64,000 bases of DNA from a virus (IMGVR_UViG_3300021961_000040:1-64000); one strand, 5' to 3'. Counted from the stretch's first letter, positions 16,271 to 25,844 are shown. Notes: generated by a model not told the origin, from the letters alone. Numbers and translations: made by a program.

Positions 16271-17845
16271 TCAAAGTATAATTTCAAAAATTGAATTTGT
16301 ACATCCATAGATCTTAGAGACGTTAGCTTTTTTAGCAACGTCTTTTTCTGTTAGACCTCTAGCTTTGTCTGCTTTAAATTTAAATCTATCAAATCTTTCA
16401 CTGAAGTTTGTCCACCAAAATCTTTTAGCAGTTTCGCCTTTAAACTTCATAAATGATTTGTAACAATACCCACCAATTCTATTGTCTGAGTATGTGAAAA
16501 GAGAATTGGCATGATTTTCTTTAGCAATTTTTTTTGCCCCAGAGATTATTTTTGATACTCCTCCGTTAACGTGTGTATTTAAAGCAAAAGACATTCTAGC
16601 GATCTCTAAGACCTTTCTTTTAGAATTCCTTTTCCATCTAAGCGTACATGCCCCTACTATTTCATCTTCGTGTATAATCTTAATTCCAAAGCTTGCCGGA
16701 ACGTAACCGTCAATATGCGTTTTATCGATAAAGTCTTTTAGTTCAATTGGCATGCAATATTCAACTTTGCATTTTCTACCGTGAATTTTTTTGATATTTT
16801 TACTAGCCAGCTTGTGTGCAATCATGGACTTAACAATATTTTGTTTAAACTCCCACTCATCTTGAAATAGAAACCAAAGTTCAATATTTTTTTGCTTTGC
16901 AAGTTGTCGCTTCAGTTCAGATTTATTAGGCTTGCACCTACCAGAAGCTTCGCTATGCCAGTACAAACCATCACACTCAATGCCAAAGTTTTTCTCTGGT
17001 ACGAGTATGTCTATTTCCTTACCACTCAGTGCTAATCTATCATCAACTAAAATGTCAAATCCAAGTGTTTTTATAAAGTCATTAATTTCAAGTTGCCACT
17101 TGCTAGCACACGCCTCCCAGGGCGGGAAACATTTATGACATTTACTACCGTACGTAATCGAATGAAGTGTCTTTTTTGTTTGATGATTACATTCTAAACA
17201 TTCAATAATAATACTGTCTTGATTGCCGCCGTACTTAGACAAAAGTCTGAAGTTATACTTTCTAAGTCTTTCTTCAACGTCTTCACTTTTTAGAATTTTT
17301 GCATTCGATAACGCGATCTTATGCTCTTTTGATAAAGTTTTTCCTTTTTGTGTCAAACTAGACTTTTTAGATCTTTTTGCTATCACTTCGCTTGTCTCAG
17401 AAGTCTTTCCAACTGACCAATGCGAATTTTCTTTATAAAATGTTTTCAATGATTGTGAGATTTTCTTGCTGTTTTCTTTTATATAATCAGTATTTTCTTT
17501 TGTCTTTCCTGACGCGTGGTGACCGCTTTCTTTGTAGAATTTTTTCATTGAGTCACTTGCTTTTTTAATACTAACTGAGTTTTCTTTTGTTTTTCCTTTA
17601 TTCCAGGGAATATGATTGTTCTCTTTGTAGGCCTTTTTTCTACTGCACTTGCCACACAAATTTTTAAAACCTTTTTTCATACTAATAAACTTAAGTGGTT
17701 CTCCGCAATTGCATAATCTTGATGCAGCCGGATTAATTAAGAGGAAGATATCAGAAGCTTCTAGATTGTGTTCTTTTTTAGTGTGTATAGAAAGACCTCT
17801 GCTTGACTTAAAACATTTACTACAAACTGGACACTGAATACTCAT
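16271..17845 (-). CDS. Vsr-like (EDxHD-type) homing endonuclease with zinc finger and repeats
   Basis: 524 residues on the minus strand. It starts with a C2H2-like finger (C-P-V-C ... H-T-K-K-E-H) and a second Cys knuckle. Helical repeats containing Y-K-E-N-x-H and G-K-T-K-E-N follow (residues 75-175). Near residue 265-300 the nuclease core reads E-I-D-I-L-V-P-E and G-I-E-C-D-G-L-Y-W-H-S-E, matching the Vsr-related EDxHD homing nucleases known from fractured phage genes. The C-terminus has an acyltransferase-like segment and a short motif near Y-G-C-T-N-S. It lies between the two intein halves in opposite orientation, so it is probably the agent that split the polymerase gene. Confidence 0.8.
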   Translation of the reverse strand: MSIQCPVCSKCFKSSRGLSIHTKKEHNLEASDIFLLINPAASRLCNCGEPLKFISMKKGFKNLCGKCSRKKAYKENNHIPWNKGKTKENSVSIKKASDSMKKFYKESGHHASGKTKENTDYIKENSKKISQSLKTFYKENSHWSVGKTSETSEVIAKRSKKSSLTQKGKTLSKEHKIALSNAKILKSEDVEERLRKYNFRLLSKYGGNQDSIIIECLECNHQTKKTLHSITYGSKCHKCFPPWEACASKWQLEINDFIKTLGFDILVDDRLALSGKEIDILVPEKNFGIECDGLYWHSEASGRCKPNKSELKRQLAKQKNIELWFLFQDEWEFKQNIVKSMIAHKLASKNIKKIHGRKCKVEYCMPIELKDFIDKTHIDGYVPASFGIKIIHEDEIVGACTLRWKRNSKRKVLEIARMSFALNTHVNGGVSKIISGAKKIAKENHANSLFTYSDNRIGGYCYKSFMKFKGETAKRFWWTNFSERFDRFKFKADKARGLTEKDVAKKANVSKIYGCTNSIFEIIL

Positions 17846-17917
17846 TAAAACCTCTTGTTATGATCTTACTTTGTTTGCAATACTTATACACTGAAGTGAC
17901 TTGTTTATGAGATTTGA

Positions 17918-17946
17918 GTGTAAATATAAAAAAAAGTTAATATACT
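17918..17946 (+). promoter_or_regulatory. Promoter-like GTGTAAA-16-TATACT
   Basis: GTGTAAA at 17918-17924, 16 nt, then TATACT at 17941-17946. It lies just before the IntC-DnaE gene, giving the C-terminal polymerase half its own promoter after the endonuclease insertion. Confidence 0.65.
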
Positions 17947-17967
17947 ATTACTCTTAAAGGAGATAAA

Positions 17968-18105
17968 TTGCCTCAAGAATTAATTGAAATTGAAGAAATT
18001 GAGTTTATTCCTTACGCAAAAAGTATGATCGATATCGAGGTAGAAGATGACCATACTTTTTTTGTTGCGCAGGATGAAGAAAGCGATTTTGTATTGACAC
18101 ACAAT
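17968..18105 (+). other. Split intein C-half (IntC)
   Basis: 46 residues with block F (M-I-D-I-E-V-E-D-D-H-T-F-F-V) and block G (V-L-T-H-N), ending in the conserved His-Asn pair before a +1 Thr. Block F aligns well with other DnaE and phage split inteins. Confidence 0.88.
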
Positions 18106-20217
18106 ACAAGCTGGCCAGATATTGATTCTGATGCAGGCGACCGCGATGCGCTTATCAATGCAGCCCGTGAACTTTACGGTTTTGAAAGTGTAATCCCTGT
18201 TTCGAATTTCAATACCCTGAAACTTAAGTCACTCGTTAAAGACATTGCTAAGTTCTATCAAATTGACTTTGCTGAGGTCAACAAGATGACTGGGCCGCTT
18301 CAAGACGAAGTCATGGCGCAAGCACGTGATGAAAACACTGAGAAGTCTGTGTTCGTTCTTAAACATGAAGATTGTATGCAGTACTCCAAGGGTTATCGAA
18401 CCTTTATGGAAAAATATCCAAAGGTAAAAGACCATATCGAAGAGCTATTTATGCAAAACCGCTCTATTGGTCGACATGCAGGTGGAGTTATTATCGGACC
18501 AGCAGATGCTTTGGCATCTTCGATGCCTATTATCGGTGTTCGAGGTGAATTGCAAACTCCTTGGACAGAAGGAATGAACTTTAGAAACTTGGAAGATAAC
18601 GGGTTTATTAAGTTTGACTTCTTGGGTTTGACGCTCCTTAAAGATGTAGAAAACTGTATTTCTAGAATTCTTACAAGAGAAACAGGAAAAGTTCCTTCAT
18701 TCCTTGAAATCAGAGACTGGTTTGACAAGCACTTAAACTGTCGTTTTGTTGAACAGGACGACCCAAAGGTCTGGGCACATGTTTATCATCAAAGACGAAA
18801 AGTTGGCGTTTTCCAGTTTACTGCTGAAGGCGCACGACGCTTCTGTGAGGATGCAAAGCCTACATCTATTATTGAGCTTGCTGCTTTGACAGCGATTTAT
18901 CGCCCAGGCCCTTTGAAAGCTAACGTCCATAAAAAATATGTCAATGACAAACAAAGAGCAGATCAAATTGAATATGCACATCCTATTATCAAAGAAGTTC
19001 TAGGGCCTACTTTTGGACATGTAACTTTCCAAGAGCAGTTCATGATTCTTGCACAGAAACTTGCAGGATTTTCTCCAGGAGAATCTGATAAGCTTAGAAA
19101 GACACTTGTCAAAAAATCACTTGATACAATCGGAAAGAAAGGTGATGAGCGCGAAGAGGCAAGACTCAAGTTTGTAAAAGGTTCTTGGGAAATCAATGGA
19201 GTACCCGAGTCTGTTTCCCAAGAACTTTGGGAAAGAATTGAGTTCTTCTCGGTATATGGATTTAACCTTTCCCATGCAGTTGCATATGCAATTGGTTCAT
19301 ATTATTCAGCTTGGCTTCACACATATTATGAGACTGACTGGCTTGCTACAATCCTTCAGTCTGAAAACGGCAATCCTAAAAACTTGGCAAAGGCAATTTC
19401 TGAAATCAAAGCAATGGGCTATAGTGTTAGTACTCCTGATGTTAACGAGTCAGGTCTTGAGTGGGTATGGTCTAAAAACAAGAAGTCGTTTATTCCACCT
19501 CTTACATCAATCAAGGGTTTAGGCAAGAATGCTGTTAAGGAAATTCTTCAAAATCGTCCTTATACTTCTCTTAGTCAGATGCTGTATGACGAAAACGGCA
19601 AATGGTATCACTCTAAGCTTAACAAAACAGGTTTTGCCGCACTTTGTATGACAGAGTCACTTGATGCTCTTGAGGAAATGTGGAAAGGTGAAATCCAAAA
19701 CCACCGACAGCTTCATGATATTATTATTGAAAATTATAACACTCTCAAGAAAAGCAAATTTGGTATGACACTTAAACAAGCAGAAAAGCAAGATGCTGAT
19801 CCTATCCTACCTCAGCTTATTATGCAGACGTCAGGCACAGAAGACTGGACACGCATCGAAAAACTTCAGTTGTATCAAGATATGTGTTCTGCAACTCGTG
19901 ATGACTTGGCATTTCCAGAAGAACTGATGACCAAAATTCGAAGTGCTAATGTAAAATCAGTCTTGCAAATGGATCCAGGAGAGAAAGGTATCTCTTGGTT
20001 TTGTGTTGTCGAAACAATTAAAAAGACTACAAAAAATAAAAAGGTCTTCTATCGTGTTAAGATTACAGATGAAGAAAGCAATTCTGGCTGGCTTCGTGTC
20101 TGGGGAGAAGTTCCAAGCTCTATGGAGCCTTATACAATATGGTTAGCCAATGCCTCAAATGACCCCAACTGGGGAGCTTCGACAAACTCTGCAAAAATCC
20201 GCCCACTTGTCAAGTAA
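17968..20217 (+). CDS. dnaE: C-half of split intein fused to DNA polymerase III alpha C-terminal part
   Basis: TTG start after an AAAGGAG site. Residues 1-46 are IntC, ending T-H-N. The next residue, Thr, begins the C-extein T-S-W-P-D-I-D-S-D, which holds the catalytic palm aspartates of DnaE. The following 703 residues cover palm, fingers (G-R-H-A-G-G-V-I-I-G, Y-R-P-G-P-L), a helix-hairpin-helix (I-K-G-L-G-K-N-A-V) near residue 515 and an OB-like C-terminus. Splicing with the N-terminal half would rebuild the active site across the junction, so the polymerase should be inactive until spliced. It overlaps a small ORF downstream. Confidence 0.88.
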   Translation: MPQELIEIEEIEFIPYAKSMIDIEVEDDHTFFVAQDEESDFVLTHNTSWPDIDSDAGDRDALINAARELYGFESVIPVSNFNTLKLKSLVKDIAKFYQIDFAEVNKMTGPLQDEVMAQARDENTEKSVFVLKHEDCMQYSKGYRTFMEKYPKVKDHIEELFMQNRSIGRHAGGVIIGPADALASSMPIIGVRGELQTPWTEGMNFRNLEDNGFIKFDFLGLTLLKDVENCISRILTRETGKVPSFLEIRDWFDKHLNCRFVEQDDPKVWAHVYHQRRKVGVFQFTAEGARRFCEDAKPTSIIELAALTAIYRPGPLKANVHKKYVNDKQRADQIEYAHPIIKEVLGPTFGHVTFQEQFMILAQKLAGFSPGESDKLRKTLVKKSLDTIGKKGDEREEARLKFVKGSWEINGVPESVSQELWERIEFFSVYGFNLSHAVAYAIGSYYSAWLHTYYETDWLATILQSENGNPKNLAKAISEIKAMGYSVSTPDVNESGLEWVWSKNKKSFIPPLTSIKGLGKNAVKEILQNRPYTSLSQMLYDENGKWYHSKLNKTGFAALCMTESLDALEEMWKGEIQNHRQLHDIIIENYNTLKKSKFGMTLKQAEKQDADPILPQLIMQTSGTEDWTRIEKLQLYQDMCSATRDDLAFPEELMTKIRSANVKSVLQMDPGEKGISWFCVVETIKKTTKNKKVFYRVKITDEESNSGWLRVWGEVPSSMEPYTIWLANASNDPNWGASTNSAKIRPLVK

Positions 20218-20470
20218 AAAGATTACTAAGAAAGCTTTTTCACAAAATAAAAGTTTTGTTCTTGAAAATCTTTATCCTGGAGACGTAATTTCTTATTACT
20301 ATTATTATGGGCCAGATGCTGAAAAAGATGTTAAGTATGCAATTGTCATAGATGTTAGCAAGGGAAAGAAGAAATGGTTAAGAAAGTATAAGATACTTAC
20401 TGAGCATATTCTTTGGGAACCATGCCACAAGGATTTAGAAAAAAACTACAGAATAGAAAAGGTAAAGTAA
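20207..20470 (+). CDS. Unknown small protein
   Basis: About 87 residues if started at the TTG overlapping the polymerase stop; the start is uncertain. The middle is strand-rich (F-V-L-E-N-L-Y-P-G-D-V-I-S-Y-Y-Y-Y-Y), recalling a small SH3- or KOW-like barrel, and the end is basic. Its stop abuts the GMP reductase ATG. Function unknown. Confidence 0.5.
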   Translation: MSSKKITKKAFSQNKSFVLENLYPGDVISYYYYYGPDAEKDVKYAIVIDVSKGKKKWLRKYKILTEHILWEPCHKDLEKNYRIEKVK

Positions 20471-21562
20471 ATGAGAATTGAAGAAGATTTAAAGTTAGAT
20501 TTTAAAGATGTTTTAATACGACCTAAGCGGTCAGAAGCAAAGAGTAGAAAAGATGTAGTCCTTGATAGAAAATATACATTTAGAAATGGCACAACGTGGG
20601 AAGGAATTCCTATTATTGCTGCCAATATGGATGGTGTAGGAACATTTGAGATGTCAAGAGTCTTAAACAGACACGGTCTTATGACATGCTTAGTAAAGTC
20701 ATACGAGTATGATGACTACGTTGAAAATCTTTCTAAACTGGTTCCATCAACTACTATTTTGTCCACAGGAATATCTTTAACAGATCTAGAAAAAACTCAA
20801 AACATTGTCGATGCTTTTAAAGCAAACATAGAGTTTGTTTGTATAGACGTAGCAAATGGTTACTCAGAATATTTTGTTGATTTTGTGAGGCGTTTTAAAG
20901 AAAGAAATCCACACATAACACTTATCGCAGGTAATGTTGTCACTGCTGATATGACTCAAGAACTAATTCTTGCAGGTGCTGACATTGTGAAAGTAGGTAT
21001 TGGACCAGGAAGTGTTTGCATTACGCGAATTAAGACAGGTGTGGGCTACCCGCAGCTTTCGGCAATCATAGAATGTGCTGATGCAGCACACGGATTGGGC
21101 GGCCACATCATTGCCGACGGTGGGTGCACTTGCCCAGGAGACGTTGCAAAGGCATTTGCAGCAGGAGCAGATTTTGTCATGATGGGTGGAATGTTTGCAG
21201 GTCACATCGAGGGCGGCGGCGAAGTTATCACAAAAAGATTTAAGACTTCTGAAAGAGAAGTTTATGATGATGGAGAAACAGGTGACCCCGTCTTCGAAGA
21301 CAAGAAGTACGTGACTTTTTATGGTATGTCTTCAGACACCGCTATGAACAAACACTCCGGAGGTGTAGCTGAGTACCGTGCTTCTGAGGGTAGAACAGTT
21401 GAAGTACCTTTTAAGGGAAGTGTTGATGACACTGTAAAAGATTTGCTAGGCGGTTTAAGATCTACATGTACATATGTGGGAGCTTCTTCACTTAAGCAGC
21501 TTAGTAAATGTGCTACATTTGTTAGAGTAACACAGCAATTTAACGGAGTGTTTGTAAAATGA
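20471..21562 (+). CDS. guaC: GMP reductase (IMPDH/GMPR family)
   Basis: 363 residues. The active-site loop reads [11 protein letters not shown] and continues [11 protein letters not shown], then [14 protein letters not shown], which is the GuaC pattern. No CBS domains are present, as expected for GMP reductase. It would convert GMP to IMP with NADPH, linking guanine to adenine pools; the phage may use it to steer host RNA-derived purines to dATP. The phosphate-binding D-G-G and the catalytic Cys are both visible. It is ATGA-coupled to the kinase downstream. Confidence 0.88.
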   Translation: MRIEEDLKLDFKDVLIRPKRSEAKSRKDVVLDRKYTFRNGTTWEGIPIIAANMDGVGTFEMSRVLNRHGLMTCLVKSYEYDDYVENLSKLVPSTTILSTGISLTDLEKTQNIVDAFKANIEFVCIDVANGYSEYFVDFVRRFKERNPHITLIAGNVVTADMTQELILAGADIVKVGIGPGSVCITRIKTGVGYPQLSAIIECADAAHGLGGHIIADGGCTCPGDVAKAFAAGADFVMMGGMFAGHIEGGGEVITKRFKTSEREVYDDGETGDPVFEDKKYVTFYGMSSDTAMNKHSGGVAEYRASEGRTVEVPFKGSVDDTVKDLLGGLRSTCTYVGASSLKQLSKCATFVRVTQQFNGVFVK

Positions 21563-22473
21563 GAAGAACACCAATAAATCAAATTACGCTAGAGGGTCCT
21601 GACCTAAGTGGTAAAACTACGCTTTATCAAAAACTACATGAAAAGTCTGGGTATTACTGGAATATTCAAGATCGTTCTTCATTATCTATGATTATATATG
21701 CTCGCCTTTATGGCAGGAGTGACTATTTTCATGTAGAATCTCTGAAGCGAGAAATTTCAAATCTTAATAATATTATGATACTGCTTCTTCCTGACTGGCA
21801 AGTTATTGCTGAAAGGTTCCAAAAGCGCGGCGACGAAATTCAAAACCTAGCATCTCTTAAAAAAGTGTATGATCTTTTTTCAGAAGCAGCTGTCGAGTTT
21901 GAGAATTACCCAAATGTAATTCTAATAAAATCAGAAGTTGACGACATCATGGTAAACTACATTGTTCATCAACTTCGATCTCATTTTGAAAGAAAGTCTT
22001 ACCATGAATATGCAGACTTTTTTAAAATAGCAGCAGCTTCTTCTAAAAGTCTAGAAAAAATTGGGCTAAACTTAGTGCATTATGACGACGGAATGTTTGA
22101 TGATGTGTCAGAAGAAATGTTACGTTATGAAAAAGAAAAAGTCTATTATGACAAGATCAGAAGAAAACTCTTAAAGAAAATTAATGATGAATTAGAAGGT
22201 GCCAATGAATATGGAAGAGAAGAGACTTATGAGTCACGCCGGTTTATATACACAGATGATTCCTGTTTGTCTCTGTGCCACTTTATGCTAAGAAATGAGT
22301 TTCTATACGGAGAATTCTATTTAAGGTCTTCAGAAACAAAGCAGACATTGCAGTATGATATGAATTTTATTAAATCTTTAACTCGTGATGTTTTTTCTAG
22401 GCTTTCTGAGTTCTCTGAAATAAAAATGTGCAAAATAGATTTAAAAATTGGGTCAGGTCACATAGTAAATTGA
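21559..22473 (+). CDS. P-loop nucleotide kinase with thymidylate-synthase-like C-terminal region
   Basis: Residues 10-22 contain the Walker [10 protein letters not shown] of thymidylate/deoxynucleoside kinases. The N-terminal 140 residues suit that fold. The remaining half is unlike a kinase. Near residue 235-300 it reads [10 protein letters not shown], then Y-L-R-S-S-E-T and ends with K-I-G-S-G-H-I. This faintly resembles the Arg-Ser-x-D phosphate site and late His of thymidylate synthases, but no catalytic Cys-His pair is clear. It is coupled to guaC. Kinase fold is likely; the C-terminal idea is inference. Confidence 0.6.
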   Translation: MRRTPINQITLEGPDLSGKTTLYQKLHEKSGYYWNIQDRSSLSMIIYARLYGRSDYFHVESLKREISNLNNIMILLLPDWQVIAERFQKRGDEIQNLASLKKVYDLFSEAAVEFENYPNVILIKSEVDDIMVNYIVHQLRSHFERKSYHEYADFFKIAAASSKSLEKIGLNLVHYDDGMFDDVSEEMLRYEKEKVYYDKIRRKLLKKINDELEGANEYGREETYESRRFIYTDDSCLSLCHFMLRNEFLYGEFYLRSSETKQTLQYDMNFIKSLTRDVFSRLSEFSEIKMCKIDLKIGSGHIVN

Positions 22474-22530
22474 TATTATATTTTTTTTTAACATGAAGTA
22501 GAATTAAATGGTTATGAAAAGGAGAATTAT

Positions 22531-23574
22531 ATGCGTAGAGCTTTAGTAACAGGCGGTTGTGGTTTCGTTGGTTCAAATCTAACAAAAAAATTAGTTCATG
22601 AAGGATGGCAAGTAGATGTAGTTGATGATATGTCTGGAGGAAGCTTAGAAGCTTTAGAAGACGTAAAGAAACGAGTCTTGCCAGCAAGCTCTTTTCTTGA
22701 ACCCTACTATCAATCTCTTAATAGGGTAGAAGGTCAAGCCGTAACTTCACCGACTGTACAATTACAAAGAGAAAAAGATCTTGTTTTAGTAATATCAGAT
22801 GACTTTGCTTCTGATCATATGCTTGCGTATATCCAGCGAGGTTTTTATGATGTAGTTTTCCATCAGGCTGCCATTCCTAGAGTTTCATATTCAGTAGAAA
22901 ATCCAGCAGAAACAACTTACACAAACGTTTTTTCAACTGTTCGACTATTTGAAGCTTGTGCAGGAAATGTCGACCGAGTTGTTTGGGCTTCTTCTTCATC
23001 TGTATACGGCGGCGCTGAGTCTATGCCTACTCATGAGTCAGAAAGAGGAAAAAATTTACCTAAATCACCTTATGCATGGCAAAAATTTACAATTGAAGAT
23101 TATGCAAAGCTAGCTGCTGACTTATACAATTTAGATATTGTTTGCTTGCGTTATTTTAATGTATTTGGTCCTGGTCAGTTAGGAGATTCTCCTTATTCAA
23201 CTGCTGTAGCTGCTTGGTGTCACGCTGTTAAAAATGGTCTTCCTCTAAGGTCAGATGGTGATGGAACACAGTCAAGAGATATGTGCTATATAGATAACAC
23301 AGTTGATGCAAATATCTTAGCAGCAAATTCTAAAATGTCTTTTAGAGGTCGAGCTTACAATATTGCATGTGGTTCGAGTGTATCTAATAATCAAATCTTA
23401 GACCATTTTAGAGCTAATTTTGATGCAGTCGTTAAACATGCTCCAGAAAGAGCAGGTGATGTAAAGCATACTCTTGCTGATATATCTCGAGCAGAATCAG
23501 AATTAGGCTATAAACCTCTTGTAGCATTCTGGGAAGGATTAGAGAAAACTATAAACTGGTGGAAACTAGATTGA
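22531..23574 (+). CDS. NAD-dependent nucleotide-sugar epimerase (extended SDR)
   Basis: 347 residues, starting A-L-V-T-G-G-C-G-F-V-G-S-N-L. Ser residues in S-S-S-S-V-Y-G-G and the Y-A-W-Q-K (Y-x-x-x-K) dyad at about residue 187 form the SDR active site. Then come L-R-Y-F-N-V-F-G-P-G-Q and D-M-C-Y-I-D-N-T, all typical of UDP-sugar 4-epimerases. The substrate is uncertain. A broken cupin gene follows directly. Confidence 0.82.
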   Translation: MRRALVTGGCGFVGSNLTKKLVHEGWQVDVVDDMSGGSLEALEDVKKRVLPASSFLEPYYQSLNRVEGQAVTSPTVQLQREKDLVLVISDDFASDHMLAYIQRGFYDVVFHQAAIPRVSYSVENPAETTYTNVFSTVRLFEACAGNVDRVVWASSSSVYGGAESMPTHESERGKNLPKSPYAWQKFTIEDYAKLAADLYNLDIVCLRYFNVFGPGQLGDSPYSTAVAAWCHAVKNGLPLRSDGDGTQSRDMCYIDNTVDANILAANSKMSFRGRAYNIACGSSVSNNQILDHFRANFDAVVKHAPERAGDVKHTLADISRAESELGYKPLVAFWEGLEKTINWWKLD

Positions 23575-23582
23575 CTAGAAAC

Positions 23583-24016
23583 ATGAAATCTGCATGGGTA
23601 ACATCGTCTGCTTCTGTCAACAAACCTTGGAGAGAAGAAACTTGTTGGAACTCACAAGGTGAAGTTACTGTAAAAACAATTACATTAAAAAAAAGGACAG
23701 TGCAACAGTTTTAAGTATAATGATATCAAGAGTGAACTCTTGATATGTGCATTAGGCACTATTAAAGCATATTTTGCTGATGAAGAGCTTATTAAAAACG
23801 ACATAGGTGACTTAAAAACAGCTGTCTTAAAAGAAAAAATGGCACTTTTCAGTACAATCTGGGTGTCCTTATCGTCTAGAAGCAATAGAAGATTCAATAA
23901 TTTTAGAAGTCTCTTCCTCTTCACGAGGACAAAAAGGCATCAATAGAATACATGACGATTATGGAAGAAAAACAATTAAAGTTTCAAAACATATTGAGGA
24001 TATTATAAAAAAAATG
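23583..24016 (+). pseudogene. Cupin / sugar-isomerase-like gene broken by two +1 shifts
   Basis: Three consecutive frames read as one protein. Frame 1 gives K-P-W-R-E-E-T-C-W-N and ends at TAA 23712. Frame 2 gives K-Y-N-D-I-K-S-E-L-L-I-C-A-L-G and runs to about 23848. Frame 3 gives V-Q-S-G-C-P-Y-R-L-E-A and I-L-E-V-S-S-S-S and runs without a stop into the thymidine kinase frame. The joined sequence looks like a small cupin of the mannose-6-phosphate isomerase type. Each join needs one T removed from a TTTT run (23709-23712 and 23846-23849). The first site, TTT followed by TAA, also resembles release-factor-type +1 slippage. Decay, programmed shift or sequence error are all possible. Confidence 0.6.
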
Positions 24017-24574
24017 GTTCCTAAATTAAAAATGTATGTAGGCCCGATGTTTAGCGGAAAGTCTACCAAGCTTTTACAGCAAGTTGAAAGATATAAATAT
24101 GCAAACAAAGAAGTAATTTGCTTCAAGCCCGCTATGGACAATAGGTATACTAAAGAGGGCTTGATTGTGACTCACGGTGGGATGCAAGTACCTTGCATAC
24201 TTGTAAATAGCGGCCAAGATATAATAGAATATTTAAGCAACAAAGACGTGCCTGATGTTATCGCCATTGATGAAGCCTTCATGATTGACGACGTATGTAA
24301 TGCTTGTTTGTATTTTTTGTATAATAAAAGGATAGACGTGATTATATCTACTCTAGATCTTTCTTCTTCTTTGACAACTTTTGAAGAAGTTTCAAGTCTT
24401 TTGAGTCATGCAACGCATGTAAAAAAATGCAAAGCTGTTTGCACAGTTTGTGGTCAAGATGCAACTTATACTATGCGAAAAGAAGAATTTAGAGACACAA
24501 GCTTGATTCATGTCGGAGGCGATGATATATATGAAGCAAGGTGCCTTAAGCATCACGCTGGAATTGTATTTTAG
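24014..24574 (+). CDS. tdk: Thymidine kinase (type II)
   Basis: 186 residues. Walker A is G-P-M-F-S-G-K-S-T, placed right at the N-terminus as in type II enzymes, and the Walker B-like segment is V-I-A-I-D-E-A-F. A C-x-x-C pair near residue 145 and a later Cys/His cluster (Y-E-A-R-C-L-K-H-H) match the zinc lasso. It phosphorylates thymidine. The ATG at 24014 or 24032 may be the start; the upstream cupin frame runs into it without a stop. Confidence 0.88.
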   Translation: MVPKLKMYVGPMFSGKSTKLLQQVERYKYANKEVICFKPAMDNRYTKEGLIVTHGGMQVPCILVNSGQDIIEYLSNKDVPDVIAIDEAFMIDDVCNACLYFLYNKRIDVIISTLDLSSSLTTFEEVSSLLSHATHVKKCKAVCTVCGQDATYTMRKEEFRDTSLIHVGGDDIYEARCLKHHAGIVF

Positions 24575-24583
24575 GAGAGAAAA

Positions 24584-25447
24584 TTGATTGAACCCACAAG
24601 TGTAAATTGCGTAATTTTTCATGCTGACTGCACAGACGGTTTTGGAGCTGCTTATTCTGCATGGAAGTGTTTAGGAAATAGAGCTGAATATTATCCGTGT
24701 AAGCACGGTCAAGTACCACCAGACGTGACAGGAAAAAATGTTGTTATTTTAGATTTTTCGTTTAAAAACGACGTAACTAAAGAAATGATTAAGAAATCAA
24801 ATACACTTCTTGTTATTGATCATCATAAATCTGCGATGGTTGAACTACATGATATATCAAATACTCATTTTGATATGACAAAAAGTGGTGCAATGCTTTC
24901 ATGGGAGTTTTTTCATCCGGGTAAAGAACCTCCAAAGTTTATTAGATATATTCAAGATCGAGATCTTTGGAAATGGGAGCTAGAGTATTCAAAAGAATTT
25001 AGTGCAGCTTTTGATATGATACCTTTTGAATTTGAAGAATTTGAAAAATTTGAAGATGATTCTGTCTTTGACGATGCTGTAAAACGCGGAAGCTACATTC
25101 TTGCTTATTCAAAAACTGTTGTTAAGAAGGTTTGTGAAAAAGCTGCAAGTAGAAAACTCGACGGAAAAGAAGTTTTAGTCGTTAATGCATCACACTGGAT
25201 GTCTGAAATCGGTGCTCGCTTGGCACCCGATTGCGATTTTGCAATGATCTGGTATTACGATCATAATGACAATATTAACAAAGTAAGCTTAAGAGCTTTT
25301 CATGAAGCAGTCGATGTTTCAGAAATTTCAAAGAAATACGGCGGCGGCGGACATAAAAAAGCAGCAGGATTCGTTCTCCCCGGTGATTTTATAATTGATA
25401 CACTTTTTGACAAGGAAGAAGAAATTGAGCAGACCATCCTGGGATGA
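24584..25447 (+). CDS. DHH/DHHA1 phosphoesterase
   Basis: 287 residues from a TTG start with a GGAG site. Motif I is H-A-D-C-T-D-G-F-G-A-A, the namesake motif is V-I-D-H-H-K-S, and the C-terminal DHHA1 motif is G-G-G-G-H-K-K-A-A-G-F. This set matches NrnA-type oligoribonucleases/phosphoesterases. It would degrade short oligonucleotides or pAp, completing nucleotide recycling. It overlaps the next gene by about 20 nt. Confidence 0.82.
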   Translation: MIEPTSVNCVIFHADCTDGFGAAYSAWKCLGNRAEYYPCKHGQVPPDVTGKNVVILDFSFKNDVTKEMIKKSNTLLVIDHHKSAMVELHDISNTHFDMTKSGAMLSWEFFHPGKEPPKFIRYIQDRDLWKWELEYSKEFSAAFDMIPFEFEEFEKFEDDSVFDDAVKRGSYILAYSKTVVKKVCEKAASRKLDGKEVLVVNASHWMSEIGARLAPDCDFAMIWYYDHNDNINKVSLRAFHEAVDVSEISKKYGGGGHKKAAGFVLPGDFIIDTLFDKEEEIEQTILG

Positions 25448-25835
25448 AATATGGGCAAATTTTGCTAAGCAGATTGCTAGAAGAAGTGTAGACCCAAAAT
25501 ACAAAGTAGGCGCTGTTGTAGTAAATGATGAAAATACACAGGTTTTGTCAATCGGTTATAATGGAGATCAAAAAGGAGGATCAAATAAAAGAGAATCTTT
25601 GTCCATGGGTAACAGTGGTTTTATACATGCAGAAGAAAATGCTTTAATTAAACTAGACTACAACAACCCAAAATATAAAAAGATGTATGTGACGCTTTCT
25701 CCTTGCAAAATGTGTGCAAAAAAAATTGTCAATGCAGGTATAGATGAAGTATTATATTTAGAAAGATACGAACAGTCGAACGGTATAGATATACTTATAG
25801 ATGCAGGAATTGTAGTTAGACACCTAAACTTTTAG
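25425..25835 (+). CDS. Deoxycytidylate deaminase-like zinc enzyme
   Basis: 136 residues from the TTG at 25425 (AGGAAGAAG site). The zinc and catalytic motifs are H-A-E-E-N-A and S-P-C-K-M-C. The W-D-E ... A-x-x-x-S-x-D-P-x-x-x-V-G-A-V opening is typical of dCMP deaminases. It would supply dUMP for ThyX. Length is a little under that of full phage dCMP deaminases, and the allosteric loop is short, so a general cytidine/dCMP deaminase cannot be excluded. Confidence 0.8.
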   Translation: MSRPSWDEIWANFAKQIARRSVDPKYKVGAVVVNDENTQVLSIGYNGDQKGGSNKRESLSMGNSGFIHAEENALIKLDYNNPKYKKMYVTLSPCKMCAKKIVNAGIDEVLYLERYEQSNGIDILIDAGIVVRHLNF

Positions 25836-25844
25836 GAGATAGAC

